From NCBI GenBank assembly GCA_022315425.1, contig JAIUPT010000050.1:1178001-1242000 (forward strand): DNA of 64,000 nucleotides, in the 5' to 3' direction. Source of the stretch: Pseudevernia furfuracea (taxonomy: Eukaryota > Ascomycota > Lecanoromycetes > Lecanorales > Parmeliaceae). Shown in pieces: positions 11,281 to 22,924 of the stretch. The notes under the pieces were generated by a model, which saw nothing but the letters and a program-made list of their open reading frames with translations, ran no database searches and was not told the DNA's origin. A program made the position numbers and the translations under genes. Each line of letters opens with the position of its first letter. Position 1 is the first letter of the stretch.

Positions 11281-13059
11281 ATGGCGGTTCTTCTTTTCAG
11301 AAATATCTTTGCCACTCAGGTTCTGATAATGCTTTGCTTTTCCTCGCTTGCAGCTGGCTTCAACGCCACTGCTCCACCTTCAAACGATCAGCCTGTCGGC
11401 TGGCAGGCAGGACCCAATAACCGTGGCACATGGGCTATCATAAGCAACTGTCTATCTACAATCTTCGCCTGCACATGGACTATCCAACATCTTAACGTCC
11501 CAGGCACAACCTCCGGTTACTGGGACCAGAAACTCCAGAGCTGCAAATGGATGCTCGTCAATATCCTCTTCCCTGAATTTATCGTTCTCCACGCCGCATT
11601 TGAGCTTCTTATGGCCATGAAAGCTTTGAACCAGATAGCAGACAATGGAAAGGACGTGACCTATCCCTGGTGGTATCCTCGTCACCTATGGCGGCGCTTT
11701 CGTGGATTGCTCTCCTCCACACAGTGCTTTTTTGCAAATATGGGCGGTCTTCGCAAGTGCTCTTCCTCTCACGACGGCCGAGATTGCGAGAGCCAGAAAC
11801 CGGAAGAAGTCCGCAAGTGGACGCTCACACAGTGCTTTTTTGCAAATATGGGCGGTCTTTATTACGAAAATGGGGATTCGCAATTTCCGTTGACGGCTCT
11901 ACAGATTGCAACAGAACAGGACAAGGTCGAGGGCAGGTTCGACCATCCAGAAAAGCCAGAAGAAGATATTCAGGAAAAAAGCGAGGAAGACTGGTTTGCC
12001 AAATGCATTGCAGCCTTACAGTTTTTACAACTTGTTCTTTCGCTTATCGTGCGGAAAAACCAGGGACTTGCCTTTTCACAGCTCGAGGCTATCACACTTG
12101 GCTTTACTGTTTGCGGCGCAATGGTTTATTTCATCTACCTAGACAAGCCTCAAAATGTGAAAATACCTGTCAAGGTGGAAAGGGGGTTAGTGGACGGAGG
12201 TCCCATTCAATATGAAAAGAGTTTTGAGAGTTTTTGGGAAATTCTCACCAACAAAGAAACTGATACGGCTGACATGAAAGCCGATGATCGAATCAAAAAT
12301 GACAACATTCCCATCGTGCGGAACTCATCGGTCCACCCTGCCGTCTTTCTCTTAGCACTTATATCAGGCCTGTTCGGCGCAATACATGCCATCGCCTGGG
12401 ATTCCGAGTTCCCCACGGCAGTGGAGAAGAGATGCTGGCAGACGGCGACGGTGATTGCCGCCGTAAGCCCCATGGCCGGTCTGATCACGATCCCATTTGC
12501 GCAGTGGACTGTGTCCTCTGGTGATCCCAAAGGCTTTATGGCGGATTGTCTCCGACTTCTAAAAGAATACTCATGGCACACCCGTGATAAAGACGAAGTC
12601 GACGAGATATATCACCGACTCGAGCAGATATATCATCAGACGGACTACAATATTGTGAGAGAATTTTATAAAAATATCTTTTCTGTATCCGATGATCACC
12701 CACCTCAGTTCAGAAACAGACTCCTCAAGTTCATCGAAGATACCGAAGACCTTAGGAAGACACCGCTGGTTGATCTCCACGATGACTTCATTAAACAGTT
12801 CAGGAGCCTGTGTGACCTAATGGAGGACAAGGGTGGTAAGAAACTCTGCGAGGAAGCCAAGACTCATGTCTTCCCACGGAAAAACCTGCTTCCAAAGGCA
12901 TGCAACCTTTCAATACTTTTCTTGACAAGCACTCTATACTGTCTTGCACGTCTGTTGTTACTGGCTATATCGTTATCGAGTCTTCGACGGATGCCGGAGT
13001 CGGTGTATTTGAGTACACCTTGGACAAAATATATTCCAACTCTCGGCTCTATGAGCTGA
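11281..13059 (+). CDS. Fungal multi-pass membrane protein with internal duplication
   Basis: A single-exon gene of 592 residues from the ATG at 11281. The N-terminus is a signal peptide or anchor (LLFRNIFATQVLIMLCFSS), followed by the RGTWAIISNCLSTIFACTWT segment. This segment, with a hydrophobic LVNILFPEFIVLHAAFELL stretch and WWYPRHLWRRF, marks a large uncharacterised family of ascomycete membrane proteins. More membrane segments lie at about 250-300, 350-420 and near the C-terminus, and the protein ends in the family-like PWTKYIPTLG. Positions 11718-11751 recur exactly at 11826-11859, so TQCFFANMGGL occurs twice 36 codons apart, with a cysteine/charge-rich insert between. The insert keeps the frame. 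No function is known for this family. Confidence 0.8.
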   Translation: MAVLLFRNIFATQVLIMLCFSSLAAGFNATAPPSNDQPVGWQAGPNNRGTWAIISNCLSTIFACTWTIQHLNVPGTTSGYWDQKLQSCKWMLVNILFPEFIVLHAAFELLMAMKALNQIADNGKDVTYPWWYPRHLWRRFRGLLSSTQCFFANMGGLRKCSSSHDGRDCESQKPEEVRKWTLTQCFFANMGGLYYENGDSQFPLTALQIATEQDKVEGRFDHPEKPEEDIQEKSEEDWFAKCIAALQFLQLVLSLIVRKNQGLAFSQLEAITLGFTVCGAMVYFIYLDKPQNVKIPVKVERGLVDGGPIQYEKSFESFWEILTNKETDTADMKADDRIKNDNIPIVRNSSVHPAVFLLALISGLFGAIHAIAWDSEFPTAVEKRCWQTATVIAAVSPMAGLITIPFAQWTVSSGDPKGFMADCLRLLKEYSWHTRDKDEVDEIYHRLEQIYHQTDYNIVREFYKNIFSVSDDHPPQFRNRLLKFIEDTEDLRKTPLVDLHDDFIKQFRSLCDLMEDKGGKKLCEEAKTHVFPRKNLLPKACNLSILFLTSTLYCLARLLLLAISLSSLRRMPESVYLSTPWTKYIPTLGSMS

Positions 13060-15171
13060 TTGCTGCTTGTTGGAACAAAACCACAAGGCGCAACACGAAC
13101 GTACGACCCCGTCACTTCTCCCTTGTCCTCACTCTTCTCCGCTTCTGCTACGGCTGGCTGATTGGTCTGCGAAGGTTTCTCTTTGGGTCGATCCAGTTTG
13201 TATAGACCAGGGAAACATACAGGAACGCAACCACCAGGTACGGCAGACGGCACGTGTCTACCGGACCCGGAAGCGTGTACTCATATGGCCAGATTAATCG
13301 TACAGACTCTCAACAACGCTTGTGCCATTGAATTCACGCATGAAGTTCTTGCTTACATTACGCGCCTGTAAGACATAGGAATAGGTCATCTGGGTATTTT
13401 TCCTGGCAGCTAGGGTTTGTGAAGCCTACAGAGCAGAAGCGGTGTTATCGTGGTTTGCGGGAAGTAGCTGGATACTTGGGATGATCGTATCATGATTTTA
13501 CGAATAGCGGGTGACGAAGCTGGGTTGAGGACATTTGAGTTATTACATGAGATTTTGAAGGCGTCCTAAGTGCCAGGGCGCAAAAACAAGAACCAATACT
13601 TATAGATGATTCATACCCATCTCGGCGCGCGTTTACTTTAACATGAAGAAAGTACTATCAATGCACTGATTGGGAATATCCCGTGTATATGATATAAGCG
13701 ATGTGATCGGAATTTTCTATGAGGTAGAGAAAGGCCGGCAAAAGTTGGTTTTGTGAAAAGTGGAATTGCCCTGATAAAGTATTCCTTTGCATAGCCTGAG
13801 TCACAAACAGCGAAGCGAAGTAAAGTAGGCCATCCCAACGAGCCAACACTAAAGTAACTCTTTTGTCGCCAATGTCATTTGCGCTGGCGCGGAAAGCGCG
13901 CCTGTGGGCCGCTTTGGCATTCCTCGTAGGAACCGGACCTTGCGTTGTACAAGATCCACCGCTTAGACTAAGGTAGGTTGTGTCAGTCAACATCTAAAGG
14001 ACGAGTGTTCGGACATACTAAGGCAATCTGAAACCCTAGGTGCAGGATCCGCTCCGCTCGACATTCATTCATGCCGGGCGTCTCGATATTGCGCTTTAGT
14101 GGGTAAATTGGATCTCGAGACTGGGTATACTGAACTACTGAACGATACCGCAAACTCCTCAAATAGTAGTCCTCGGGCAACGGTCTGCCAATCACCTCAA
14201 ATGCACCTCCTTTCCATTTCCCTGACATCATACTGTCGGGCCTCTCTTTATGGTATTGAGGAGCCTGCAAACATCGTGCCAAGGAATGTCAGCTTCAAAC
14301 AAATTCATTGCTGTCTCGGCATCGATAAGGCTTCGGACGAAGGCCAACATTATATGTATCAGTGCGAATGCTCTCTTCTGCCGTGGCTGCTTCAAAGCGG
14401 TTCAATAGAACCGAGCAGGCGAAATGTGAGGTGTGGCCCAATTTGGCTTCAATCTCTGGGGTAACAACATCATGGGCCTCGCATGATGTTTATAGTAGAC
14501 TGTGTAATCGAAGAATGAAAAAGTGGGCTGACGAATGGCGACGCTGAAGCTTTGAAAAATCAAACAGTCATCAAGACTCCGTACACCGCCATGCTGTACA
14601 CGAATGGATTGATTTGCTCTTGTCTCGGTTTTTGGGAGAGAGCTTGACGATCTAATGCAATGCCGATCCATGCAATGCAATGCAATGCACGGAGATGCAA
14701 CGCATAGAGACACCTGCCAACGGCTGACACGCGTCGGAGTTTCCCTAACGGCTGACATGCGTCGGAAGATGGAGCAGGAGACATACCGCCAAATCACAGA
14801 AGAACCCCAATCCGCGACAAATGGTGTCACGAAAGTGAGAGGCTCGGGGACGCCGAGACTGATTGGCACAGTAAAAACGCCTGGCCAATCTGCCTCATCA
14901 ATTTCTTTGGTACAGGGTAAGGTACCTAATTTGGCGCATACAACTGAACTTTCAGTGGGTCGCGTATGTACCCTCGTACCTGAGTCATCATCATCAGCGT
15001 TCTCTACCTGTACCCGATTCTACAGGATCCCGACTCCGTTCCTGATGGCTCTTTCGTTTTGTCAAAAGGCGAGAGAGCCTGGAATCTTCGGTCCTCGAGG
15101 CCTTCCCCTGATAGACATCTGTTGATGGAGTAGATCGTTGCAATCTCGGGACGAATCCTCCCAACAGAGAC
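13060..15171. other. Gene-poor stretch with short repeats
   Basis: No gene is supported here. Around 14655-14706 there is an (ATGCA)n-type repeat. At 14721-14766 the sequence CGGCTGACACGCGTCGGA is repeated as CGGCTGACATGCGTCGGA. Open frames on both strands have no recognisable features. Confidence 0.5.
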
Positions 15172-16393
15172 ATGGTAGACTCACAAGAATCTGCAAACGC
15201 ATACCAGGAAGCGCACCTGGAAGATAGCAGGAAAACGGAGATCATTGCGCCAACTGCGCTTTTTCTGGTCGTTGCATATACTGCGGTCTTCTTCCGGTAC
15301 AAGTCTCGGCGTATTTCACGCTTGAAATTAGAGGCTGATGACTGGTGGGTTGGGACAGGTTTGGTAAGAAATGTCTGCCAACCATTATTGGCAAGACGTT
15401 GACGCTATTCATAGATTTTGACTACATGCTTCATCATCGTCTACTACCTGTCCATAAAATACGGCATGGGAAGACATAAGATCTTGATCGAGGACCCCAA
15501 AGCATGGGTCATAGTTCGTTGCCGGCCGCCTACCGTCATCTTCGGGAGTATGTTACACTGATATATAGCAGGTTGTCCTCTTAACGCAAATTCTCTACAG
15601 CACCAGTCTTTGCACCATCAAGCTCTCCATCCTTTTCTTCTACAACCGCCTTTTCGGCTTCCCTAAACCGATGTTCAAGTGTATTTTGCTGGCAATGGGT
15701 GGCTTCGTGATCGCCTACGGCGTGGCCAGAATACTAGGAACCATCTTGCAATGCGTACCTCTAAGCGACTTGTGGAAACCTCCCGGCATTACTCCCCCGG
15801 TATGCCATACTTTTAGCTTCACGCTAATAATCACATTGGGCGTGGTCAACATAGTGACCGATATCACAATACTCAGCCTGCCTATACCACTTGTGTGGGG
15901 GCTGCAGGTGTCAAAGTCGCGTAGATGGCAACTTGTAGCTGTCTTCTCGTTGGGCGGATTGTGAGCATAGAAGCAGTCTCATGCCGGTCCATGTGCACTG
16001 GGCTGAGATGTCTTAGGGTCTGCATTATCAGCATCATTCGGCTTCTCTTCCTCAAAGCCGGCTCGTGGGATGCAAGCTGTGCGTGCCGTTCAAACAGCCT
16101 GGAACACTCGTTCCCATTGCTGATGACCAATAGATGACGACGTCAGAGGGATCACGCTCTCCGCGATCGAATGTTGCGTTGGGATCCTGTCGGCCTGTCT
16201 CCCTACCTACCGACCTCTCTGGCGCAAATATGGTTGTGCCCGTACCAAGCGCACGGCGATAGCCGATGAATCTCAATCCAGTGAACTGAGAATGTTCACT
16301 TACGCCTTTGTAGGTAGCCCTTGGGAGGAAGGTACGCCTCGAATTCAGGCAGATCGAGGAAGTGAAAGGTCATATGCTACGTACCAGGTTTAG
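15172..16393 (+). CDS. Second rhodopsin-domain membrane protein (PTH11/SAT4-like)
   Basis: A predicted seven-helix membrane protein of the same family as the gene at 4603-5998, but not a close duplicate. Exons are 15172-15363, 15415-15551, 15601-15960, 16017-16078 and 16134-16393, giving 336 residues. Supporting motifs are LEADDWWVGTGL at the end of exon 1, CTIKLSILFFYNRLFGFPKP, ILGTILQCVPLSDLWKP, DITILSLPIPLVWGLQVSK, and ECCVGILSACLPTYRPLWRK in the last helix. The junction at 15552 needs a GTTACA donor to hold frame and is the weakest. The C-terminal tail is short (about 60 residues). It probably sits in the plasma membrane; ligand and role are unknown. Confidence 0.83.
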
Positions 16394-17189
16394 AATTGAT
16401 GTTCCAGTCAATCACACCATCGAATTACTGATGCACTACCGGTTAAGTGGTGCGGTGCGGTGCGGTGCGGTGTGACCTTCGCACTACTCAGTGTTGGCCA
16501 AGTTTTGATGGTGCGGTGTGATGTGACCCTCACACTACACAGCTTACACCATTCCGCTCCCTGGAGGAAATCACCGACGCGGATAGACGTCTCTGTTGCT
16601 TGCTCTGTGGCTAGTGTGCGGTGATCTTTGCAAGGCCCTCGTCGACTTAATTGAGAGCAAGGAAGTGATAGAGGTAGGGATAAATGTGTGCTTCTTGAGT
16701 CCTGTTGCAAGGACGACTGCCAGAAACGCGAAAGACCCGAGTGTTTCAACAGGACAGACAGCTTTTGTTCCGTGTGTTTGAGGCTGCATTGCGTACGTGC
16801 AGAACTTGTCGGAGCTACAACTTCAACATAATAGCACAATGTCATGAGCTCGGCAGCTTTGAAACTTGGAGATTGTCTACCGCAAAAGGCCACAGCCAGC
16901 AATTCCACAGTATCAGCTTCAGGTGAGGCCAGCTTTCGCGGTGATTGTATCAGATGCTCTGATACCTTGAGCGGGCAGTATATTTCAGAGAGAGTATGAG
17001 CGGTGAGATGAAACTATAGAGTTGGGGGTCTCCCTCTTTCTCAATTGCTTTCTCTTCATAACAGACTTCGCACACAGAACACGCATCTGCAAACCCAGGA
17101 ATCTGCAGACCATCAACGACAAACAATTTTTTTCCCCCAAAGACCAACCCTCGACTGTCTACTACTGTAACAATCGTCCACCTCTCAAA
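16394..17189. other. Intergenic with GTGCG repeats
   Basis: The stretch 16449-16545 holds a short (GGTGC)n run and two diverged copies of a GGTGCGGTGTGA...CACTAC unit. No gene was found. Confidence 0.5.
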
Positions 17190-18235
17190 GATGGATCCAA
17201 ACTTTAACTCCGCGATCAGATTTCAAAAAGGCAAGAGACCAAAGCGTGGGAAGTAATAGCTCTCCGGTTATGAGCTCCGTATCATTTGCACTCGTGTCAG
17301 CCATGCTAAGCATCACGGTTTTCCTTGGCATGGCGGACTTCCGCGAACTGATGATGAGATCAGAGGTGTAATTGGAATCCAGCTTGGCAAGCATGGCATA
17401 AGGCTCCCTGGTGGCCACTACCTTCAAAGATATCGATGAACCAATTACCAACATGGTAGCTCAGACCGTGGAAGACTACCTTGACGACCTGTTTCCCAAG
17501 ATTAAATCGTTGTATGAAAAGATTGTCAAAGCTGTCAATGATTCCGAAGAAAAGAATCAACGATGCCGAAGAAAAGAATTTGCATAGCAGAGCCGACGCC
17601 GTGGCGCGCAATCATCGAGCAATTGGATCGACGCGAGCTCGATCATCCGTTTCTGCCTCAGCCCCGTGAGTTTATTCATGCCTGTATATACGATGGGAGA
17701 TATACCAACATGGTTAAAGACTGGTTACTGAAAACCTTTTTCACGGCCGGTAACTTCCTATTCCACGCAGCAGGCCTAGACCGGTTGGACCTCCAATCGT
17801 ACCCAGCTGACCTTGCGTCTGCCCTTCCAATGGCCCGCCCGCCAAACATACGGCCAGTGGCTGGGGGTTGGAGCACAACCGGCCTTCCTTCATTTCAATG
17901 GTCAGATCCTGAAGCATACGAGGCAAGACGTTATCCCGGGCCAAAACCCTGAGAGCGTGCAAACCAGGTTCCAGCACGCAGGGTTTCATGAGCAGCAGAC
18001 TCCCGTCAACAGAGAAAACCGTATCTCTTCCTCCTCGGGACGTTCTGCATCGCCCACGCTGGCTAATTAAAAGGTAAAGAGGAGGATGAAAAAGCTCGTC
18101 GGAAGACAACGACGGGTGATAGGAAGTAGAAGGCGGATGAAGGTGCTGGGAAGAAATCTGGCGACAGCCGTCAGAAGGAGGCCGATAAAGCCAAGGATCA
18201 GGCTAAGAAGGGTCATCGCCCTCGTCAACAGTAGA
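17190..18235 (+). pseudogene. Probable degraded gene, family unknown
   Basis: Several open segments on the plus strand look coding but cannot be joined by normal introns. A hydrophobic segment (SSVSFALVSAMLSITVFLG) ends at a TAA near 17354. A second segment containing VEDYLDDLFPKIKSLYEKIV (about 17398-17585) is broken by a 22-bp tandem duplication (17540-17561 repeated at 17562-17579), which shifts the frame. After it, the other frame continues as an acidic/basic stretch reaching a GTGAGT donor near 17667. A lysine-rich tail near 18071-18235 contains an in-frame TAG at 18126. An overlapping frame at 17563-17952 is also open and could be an alternative reading. I do not recognise the protein. 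Confidence 0.35.
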
Positions 18236-19597
18236 CGATTCGGGGCAGCGAGGCGGAGGAGATAGGTATGGGGTACATTGTTTGATGATCTAGCTTGCTC
18301 GGCGTTGATGCGAGTCTCTTGCGAAAGCATGCTCTTGGATCTACGCACTGAATGTTAGTTCAGATAATATACTATGTTAAGTTGTAGTGGGAAAGCATGC
18401 GTGTCTCTTGATTTAGCGAACAAGTATCAAAACTGCCATACCGTTCCAGATGACTGTGATGAAAGAAGAGCTGTAATGTGCTTGCGATTTACGACCGTTG
18501 GACCGCGTTGTGCGTTCCAACAGGCCTGCACGCGACACGTCAACCTTGGTGGTAGGATGTATCAGACAACTTCAGATAACATTTAGAAACAAAGTAGTCG
18601 TTTGTGTGAAAACTCAATAGCCCTTGGGGGCACACTGATCTCTCAAAGGCCAGATAGCTTGACGCGAATCCAGGCACAACCAGTAGCTCATTGATCATCC
18701 TGCTAGATCAGACTGAAAAAGGAGTCAAATGAGCAACTGGACATGACTCCACATACAACAATTTGACCGACCGGCTTTCCATGCCTAGATGTGGCCGCGG
18801 CGCCACTCCTCCACTCCAAAGATAACAACCCTGAGCTGACTCGATGTGTAGCTTAGGGACCGGTACAGATGTTGCAAAAAGATGTCGCTCTGGGATTGAA
18901 TTGAGAAGGAGGAGGCGGTGGGCTGGCACGGAGCTTTAAGGGTTGAAAAGATCGAGCGGTGGGGTTCATGGCTTCGGTAGCACTGTGTCCGTAGGTTCGA
19001 GGTCTTTTGTTTGTGTGTGATGTTGTCCTAACCACGACCATTGGAGGTTACGAGAGTAGAACATTCGGAATGGGTTCTAAGTGCTGGATAAATCTTCGAA
19101 TTTGGTATGAGCAGCGATCAACAACACCGGGCAGAAGAATAAGTCCTTTGCGCAACGGCCTGTTGAACACAGTGAATGAATAGAGATTAATTGGGGGCAA
19201 GGGATTCACAACATCCTCATCAAATAACTAGTCATTGAATGGATCTTGGAATAGAGTCATCTGTGAATTAAGGCTCGGCGTTGAAGGGAGAAGCAACAAA
19301 GACTGAGAAGGGTGTGCGACAGCAACGGAGTCATATGGAGAGGCCGAGAGTAGCTAGTAGATCGGCTGGGGAAGATGTGATAGGTCAGCCTTATTGTTGT
19401 CCGAAGCCTCAAGCAAACATGGACTACTAGCATTGATGTCACCCTATAGTGTTCCTTAATCTACATGGTCCGAGAGGAAGCAGAAAATCCTACAATTTTT
19501 TGATACTCACGATTTGTTTGCTGGCAATCTATCTCTGGGAATTAAACGCACGAGTCCAAAGGGCGGTTCTCCTTCGCTGTGACCCCGTTGTGTCACC
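18236..19597. other. Intergenic, nothing recognised
   Basis: Only short frames are present here, with no domains, RNA genes or repeats that I can support. Confidence 0.5.
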
Positions 19598-20412
19598 ATG
19601 AGCGGCGGTAAGCTCTCGTGCTCGGCTTTTCTCGTATCGCTTCATCACACTTCTCACACGTATCTACAGCTCCAGGGAAACATATGGGTCGACTAGGGCC
19701 CGGTTGGCTTCCAGGTTATGTCCCCGTATTTCATCGCCCATGGCACTTTCAACATCCCTCGACCATCGAAAACCATCGTCTGATGGAAACCTGCGACCGC
19801 TACGAGAGCATCTTCCCTAATGACGGCATAAACTTTGAGCCCAAGAACACACCGTGGTGGACTCACTGTACGTGTTTTCGGAATCTATTTTTCCTCTTGT
19901 GGACCAAACCTTGAGTCTTCCGACATGCCTCGGGAGTTTCTACACGGTAGACACGTTCCAACGCTCAATACTCCCCGTATAATAGGCAATACTGACTCCG
20001 AAATCGTAATCCAGGGCTAGTCGCGTTCGCGGTGCGCAAGACGACTTTGGACGAACAGGAAATCGGCTTACTGTACAAGTACAAGTACAGGAATGTGATT
20101 CCTGATATCGATCGCTTGCAGGTCAAGCACATCATCGGCGATCTCTGGGACTATATGCGTGACGGAGAGCACGAATACGCCTTTGAGTGGGAGCGTAGTG
20201 CGGCATACGAGGAGTCTCTTCGCGACCTCTTGAGCGTGTGGCTGTTCGAGGCATACAGTCCGGAGAATTGGCAAACCGAAGAGGAAAGATATCAGTGGCT
20301 TTCCTTCGGATCCCTGAACCATGCTACAGTTGAAGAAGAAGCCCGCTCCGATCAAGTCGTCGAGGAGACTCAAGATCCAAGCGGTGGCATGGGGTTCCCC
20401 AGGGAAGCGTGA
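19598..20412 (+). CDS. Conserved-looking hypothetical protein with introner-like intron
   Basis: Three exons (19598-19607, 19670-19867 and 20015-20412) give 201 residues. The first exon is only 10 nt (ATG AGC GGC G), and the junction GTAAGC...CTACAG keeps frame. The N-terminal part is rich in Gly, Pro, Trp and His (LGPGWLPGYVPVFHRPWHF). The second part is acidic and helical (DEQEIGLLYKYKYRNVIPDI, DLLSVWLFEAYSPENW). No signal peptide, membrane segment or known domain is seen. The coding quality is good, and the second intron carries a full CTGAC branch region. If the first exon is wrong, the ATG at 19684 would serve. I do not recognise a family. Confidence 0.7.
19868..20014 (+). repeat. Introner-like intron (147 nt)
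   Basis: This long intron has donor GTACGT and acceptor ATCCAG. ACTGACTCCGA at 19991-20001 is shared with introns at 47626, 47840 and 62142. TTTTCGGAATC at 19875-19885 is complementary at 9 of 10 positions to GACTCCGAAA at 19994-20003. Confidence 0.65.
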
Positions 20413-21459
20413 AATCGATTAGACTCTGGTGAGCGTCGATAGGATCATGAAAACAATTATGCACGGGACGCTTTGTCTCTACAACATAATCGCGTTAGAC
20501 CCTCGATCAATTCAACTCTGAAACCAGCTAGAGACGCTGTCGAATTGAGCGGATTAGGGTCAGAGAATCCTGACCGTGATCATGGAGGGTTGTCGGGGCG
20601 TCTGTTTTATAACAAAGCTTATTGAGCCGGTAGACTTTGTTCGCAAGACGTCCGGTGAACTTGAGCAATGGAGAGTTTTGAAAGGCTTCAGGCGTTACTG
20701 TGAATCATCTCGTGGGTGGAATTCATTGACCACAACTCACACCCCTTTTGGTAAGTGGACGTAAAACCCTTCTTTTGATTAAGCTTCTGTTTCACAGCTA
20801 GCCAGAATTCCCACGGCTTTCCGGCATCGGCTCCCCCTTCTCTTTTGCCTTCTCTTTTCGTTTATGGGCCATAGAATCATGCAACGATCCAATAGCCTGT
20901 CGAATTTCCAAGGGCCTTTGCTTTACCATTGATGCGCTAGACTGCCGGGCGAAAAGATGTAACACAAGATAAAACCAAGAGTGGCACGCTGTCTGATCGA
21001 CATCAATGAAGATGGCCTAGACACGAGCCTTGCACAGCCATCAGAAAAGAATGAGCAGTCCGGCTGTTTTCAGAATTAGGGAATGCAGCCTGCGATCAGA
21101 CAAACAGCCAGGATCTATTGGATATTTCTCCCCTGCTCATACTGCCGGACTACTTTGCGACCTCGATAAGCCCCAATGTAGCAGCTAAACATGGCGATGA
21201 GATGACGCATCCGGCCGTGATCCGCGGTTTTACTTGGTCCCGACCAATCTGATACAGCCACCTGATAAGGGGGCTGGAAGGTTTTCCTCGCATTGCTTAA
21301 AAGCCAGCTGCTCCCTTCGATTGAATCTCTACTTCTTTTTCACTCCAGACACCAGATTGCAGACCTCATAGCTTACTCGCCAAACATCGACCCCGATCAT
21401 TTCAACTACACATTACAACACATCCAGCTTACCAAAACCCCCTCAACCTCTTGGGGAAG
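20413..21459. other. Intergenic, nothing recognised
   Basis: No gene is supported. The last 200 bases are pyrimidine-rich and probably form the promoter and 5' leader of the next gene. Confidence 0.5.
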
Positions 21460-21951
21460 ATGGAGAACGACTCAAAGACGTCGGAGACGTCGGAAGTCGA
21501 GTTATTGCGGTCTGGATGCCGCCCAGGGAACGACTCCGACGAGTCTCGGGCTCCAGACGACGAGAACAACGCCTCGAACCCCCCCGTCCCCGACTTGCCC
21601 TCTGATGCGTATTTCGACGTCGCGTATCTCACGTGGCGCTACGAGCAGCCCCCCACGCCAGAGCAAATATGTGGTTTCTTGAGCTACCGCTACGAAACTC
21701 TCAAGGACCTTACGAAGGACCAGGTCCTGCAAATTCAAAAATGGTTGGCCACAGATGAGGGCAAAAAGGACGGAGACTTGAAGAAATGGGCCATGGAGAT
21801 GCCGGATTTAGACGCGGCACTACGTTCGAAGCAGGCTCACTCGATATTGAGCTTTCGACAGAGTGGGGAGGGAAAAACACCGAGTAAATGGAATTCTTTA
21901 ATGGGTTGCATCCGGATAACTAATGTTGAGCGGGAGACAAACACGGAATGA
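21460..21951 (+). CDS. Small acidic hypothetical protein
   Basis: A single open frame of 163 residues from the ATG at 21460. The first third is Ser/Glu/Asp/Asn-rich and likely disordered (ENDSKTSETSEVELL). It is followed by a more structured region with YLTWRYEQPPTPEQICGFLS and LTKDQVLQIQKWLATDEGKK, which may be helical. No known domain, signal peptide or membrane segment is seen. The frame could have an unrecognised intron near its 3' end. There is a plausible promoter upstream, but otherwise only codon content supports it. Confidence 0.5.
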   Translation: MENDSKTSETSEVELLRSGCRPGNDSDESRAPDDENNASNPPVPDLPSDAYFDVAYLTWRYEQPPTPEQICGFLSYRYETLKDLTKDQVLQIQKWLATDEGKKDGDLKKWAMEMPDLDAALRSKQAHSILSFRQSGEGKTPSKWNSLMGCIRITNVERETNTE

Positions 21952-22924
21952 GTGTTAGACGTGAAAGAGTAGTCGAGGTACAGCATGGGACGAGTGGTAG
22001 ACATGCATGAGCAAAGAAAATCAATAATAATTGAAGCTACCTTTATTCTACTCACCTGTAGTGTCTAGAGAATGCTCGAACGTAAGGCGGTTTCTGAAGG
22101 CTATGCCAGAGTACCAGGCAATAAAAAAGCCTTGACGAATACAGACTTAGATCTAGGTCTTCAAATTGCGGTCGAAAGGCACAACGGTGAGATGCGTTGT
22201 GCCCACAACCGGTTCCAGTGTCCATGACAGAGCAACCAGACTTGTTTCGAGGTGTTGTTACCCTGATCTTGGTGCGCATGTTGAAGGGGGGGTTTACTGA
22301 CATGGTAGAGCAAACCTTGTACACTAACGAAAGCGCTCTATGTATCGTCTCACGATTTGTGGAGGCAAGACATTGGTGCGGTCAGCGAGTAACGGGGCAA
22401 GTAATGGAGACTGGAGATTCCACGTGGAGGTAACGAAGGCTTGATTTCTTGTCGAGAGCGCGAGTCTACGCTCAACGTATTTACATGCTGCTTCGTACCG
22501 TCCAATACTCAGAGCATAGATTTGAAGCCTTCTGTCTCTATTTGCTGAATTCGAAGAGACACGTCTCAAGTTTTCAATTGGCTCTAATGAAGTATTTGAC
22601 GAAAACGTCGGGTGGATCGGACCCGAAGTCCCTAAGAATGCATGATGACGGCAGTAGTAAGCAATCCTAGGGGCAGATTCGTACTCCTTGACCGCAATCG
22701 TGAAAGCACTTCAACCCCTGATCTCTTCCAAGATTGTCTGAGCGGCTTTCAACCAATGTCTTCAAGTTGACCTTCCCATCCATCGCAGCATCGAAGCTTG
22801 ACATCACGGGGTCTACCTCAAGGATCACCTCCGCTCGTTGTGGCACCTCCTTCGAAAGTTGGGAGTGCAAAAGCTTGTTGCAGCAGTCCCTTGAATCTTG
22901 CGATCACACCGCGGCGCCGGAGTC
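21952..22924. other. Intergenic, nothing recognised
   Basis: Short frames only. The region just before 22925 is open in the frame of the next gene but lacks an ATG, so an upstream exon is possible. Confidence 0.45.

Noticed and set aside
14655..14766. ATGCA repeats and the CGGCTGACRYGCGTCGGA pair as a regulatory array
   Set aside because: Only two copies of the longer unit exist and no gene start lies close; a simple-repeat origin is enough.
16408..16908. 166-codon frame on the minus strand
   Set aside because: It runs through GGTGC repeats, has no domain likeness and no plausible promoter or splice pattern.
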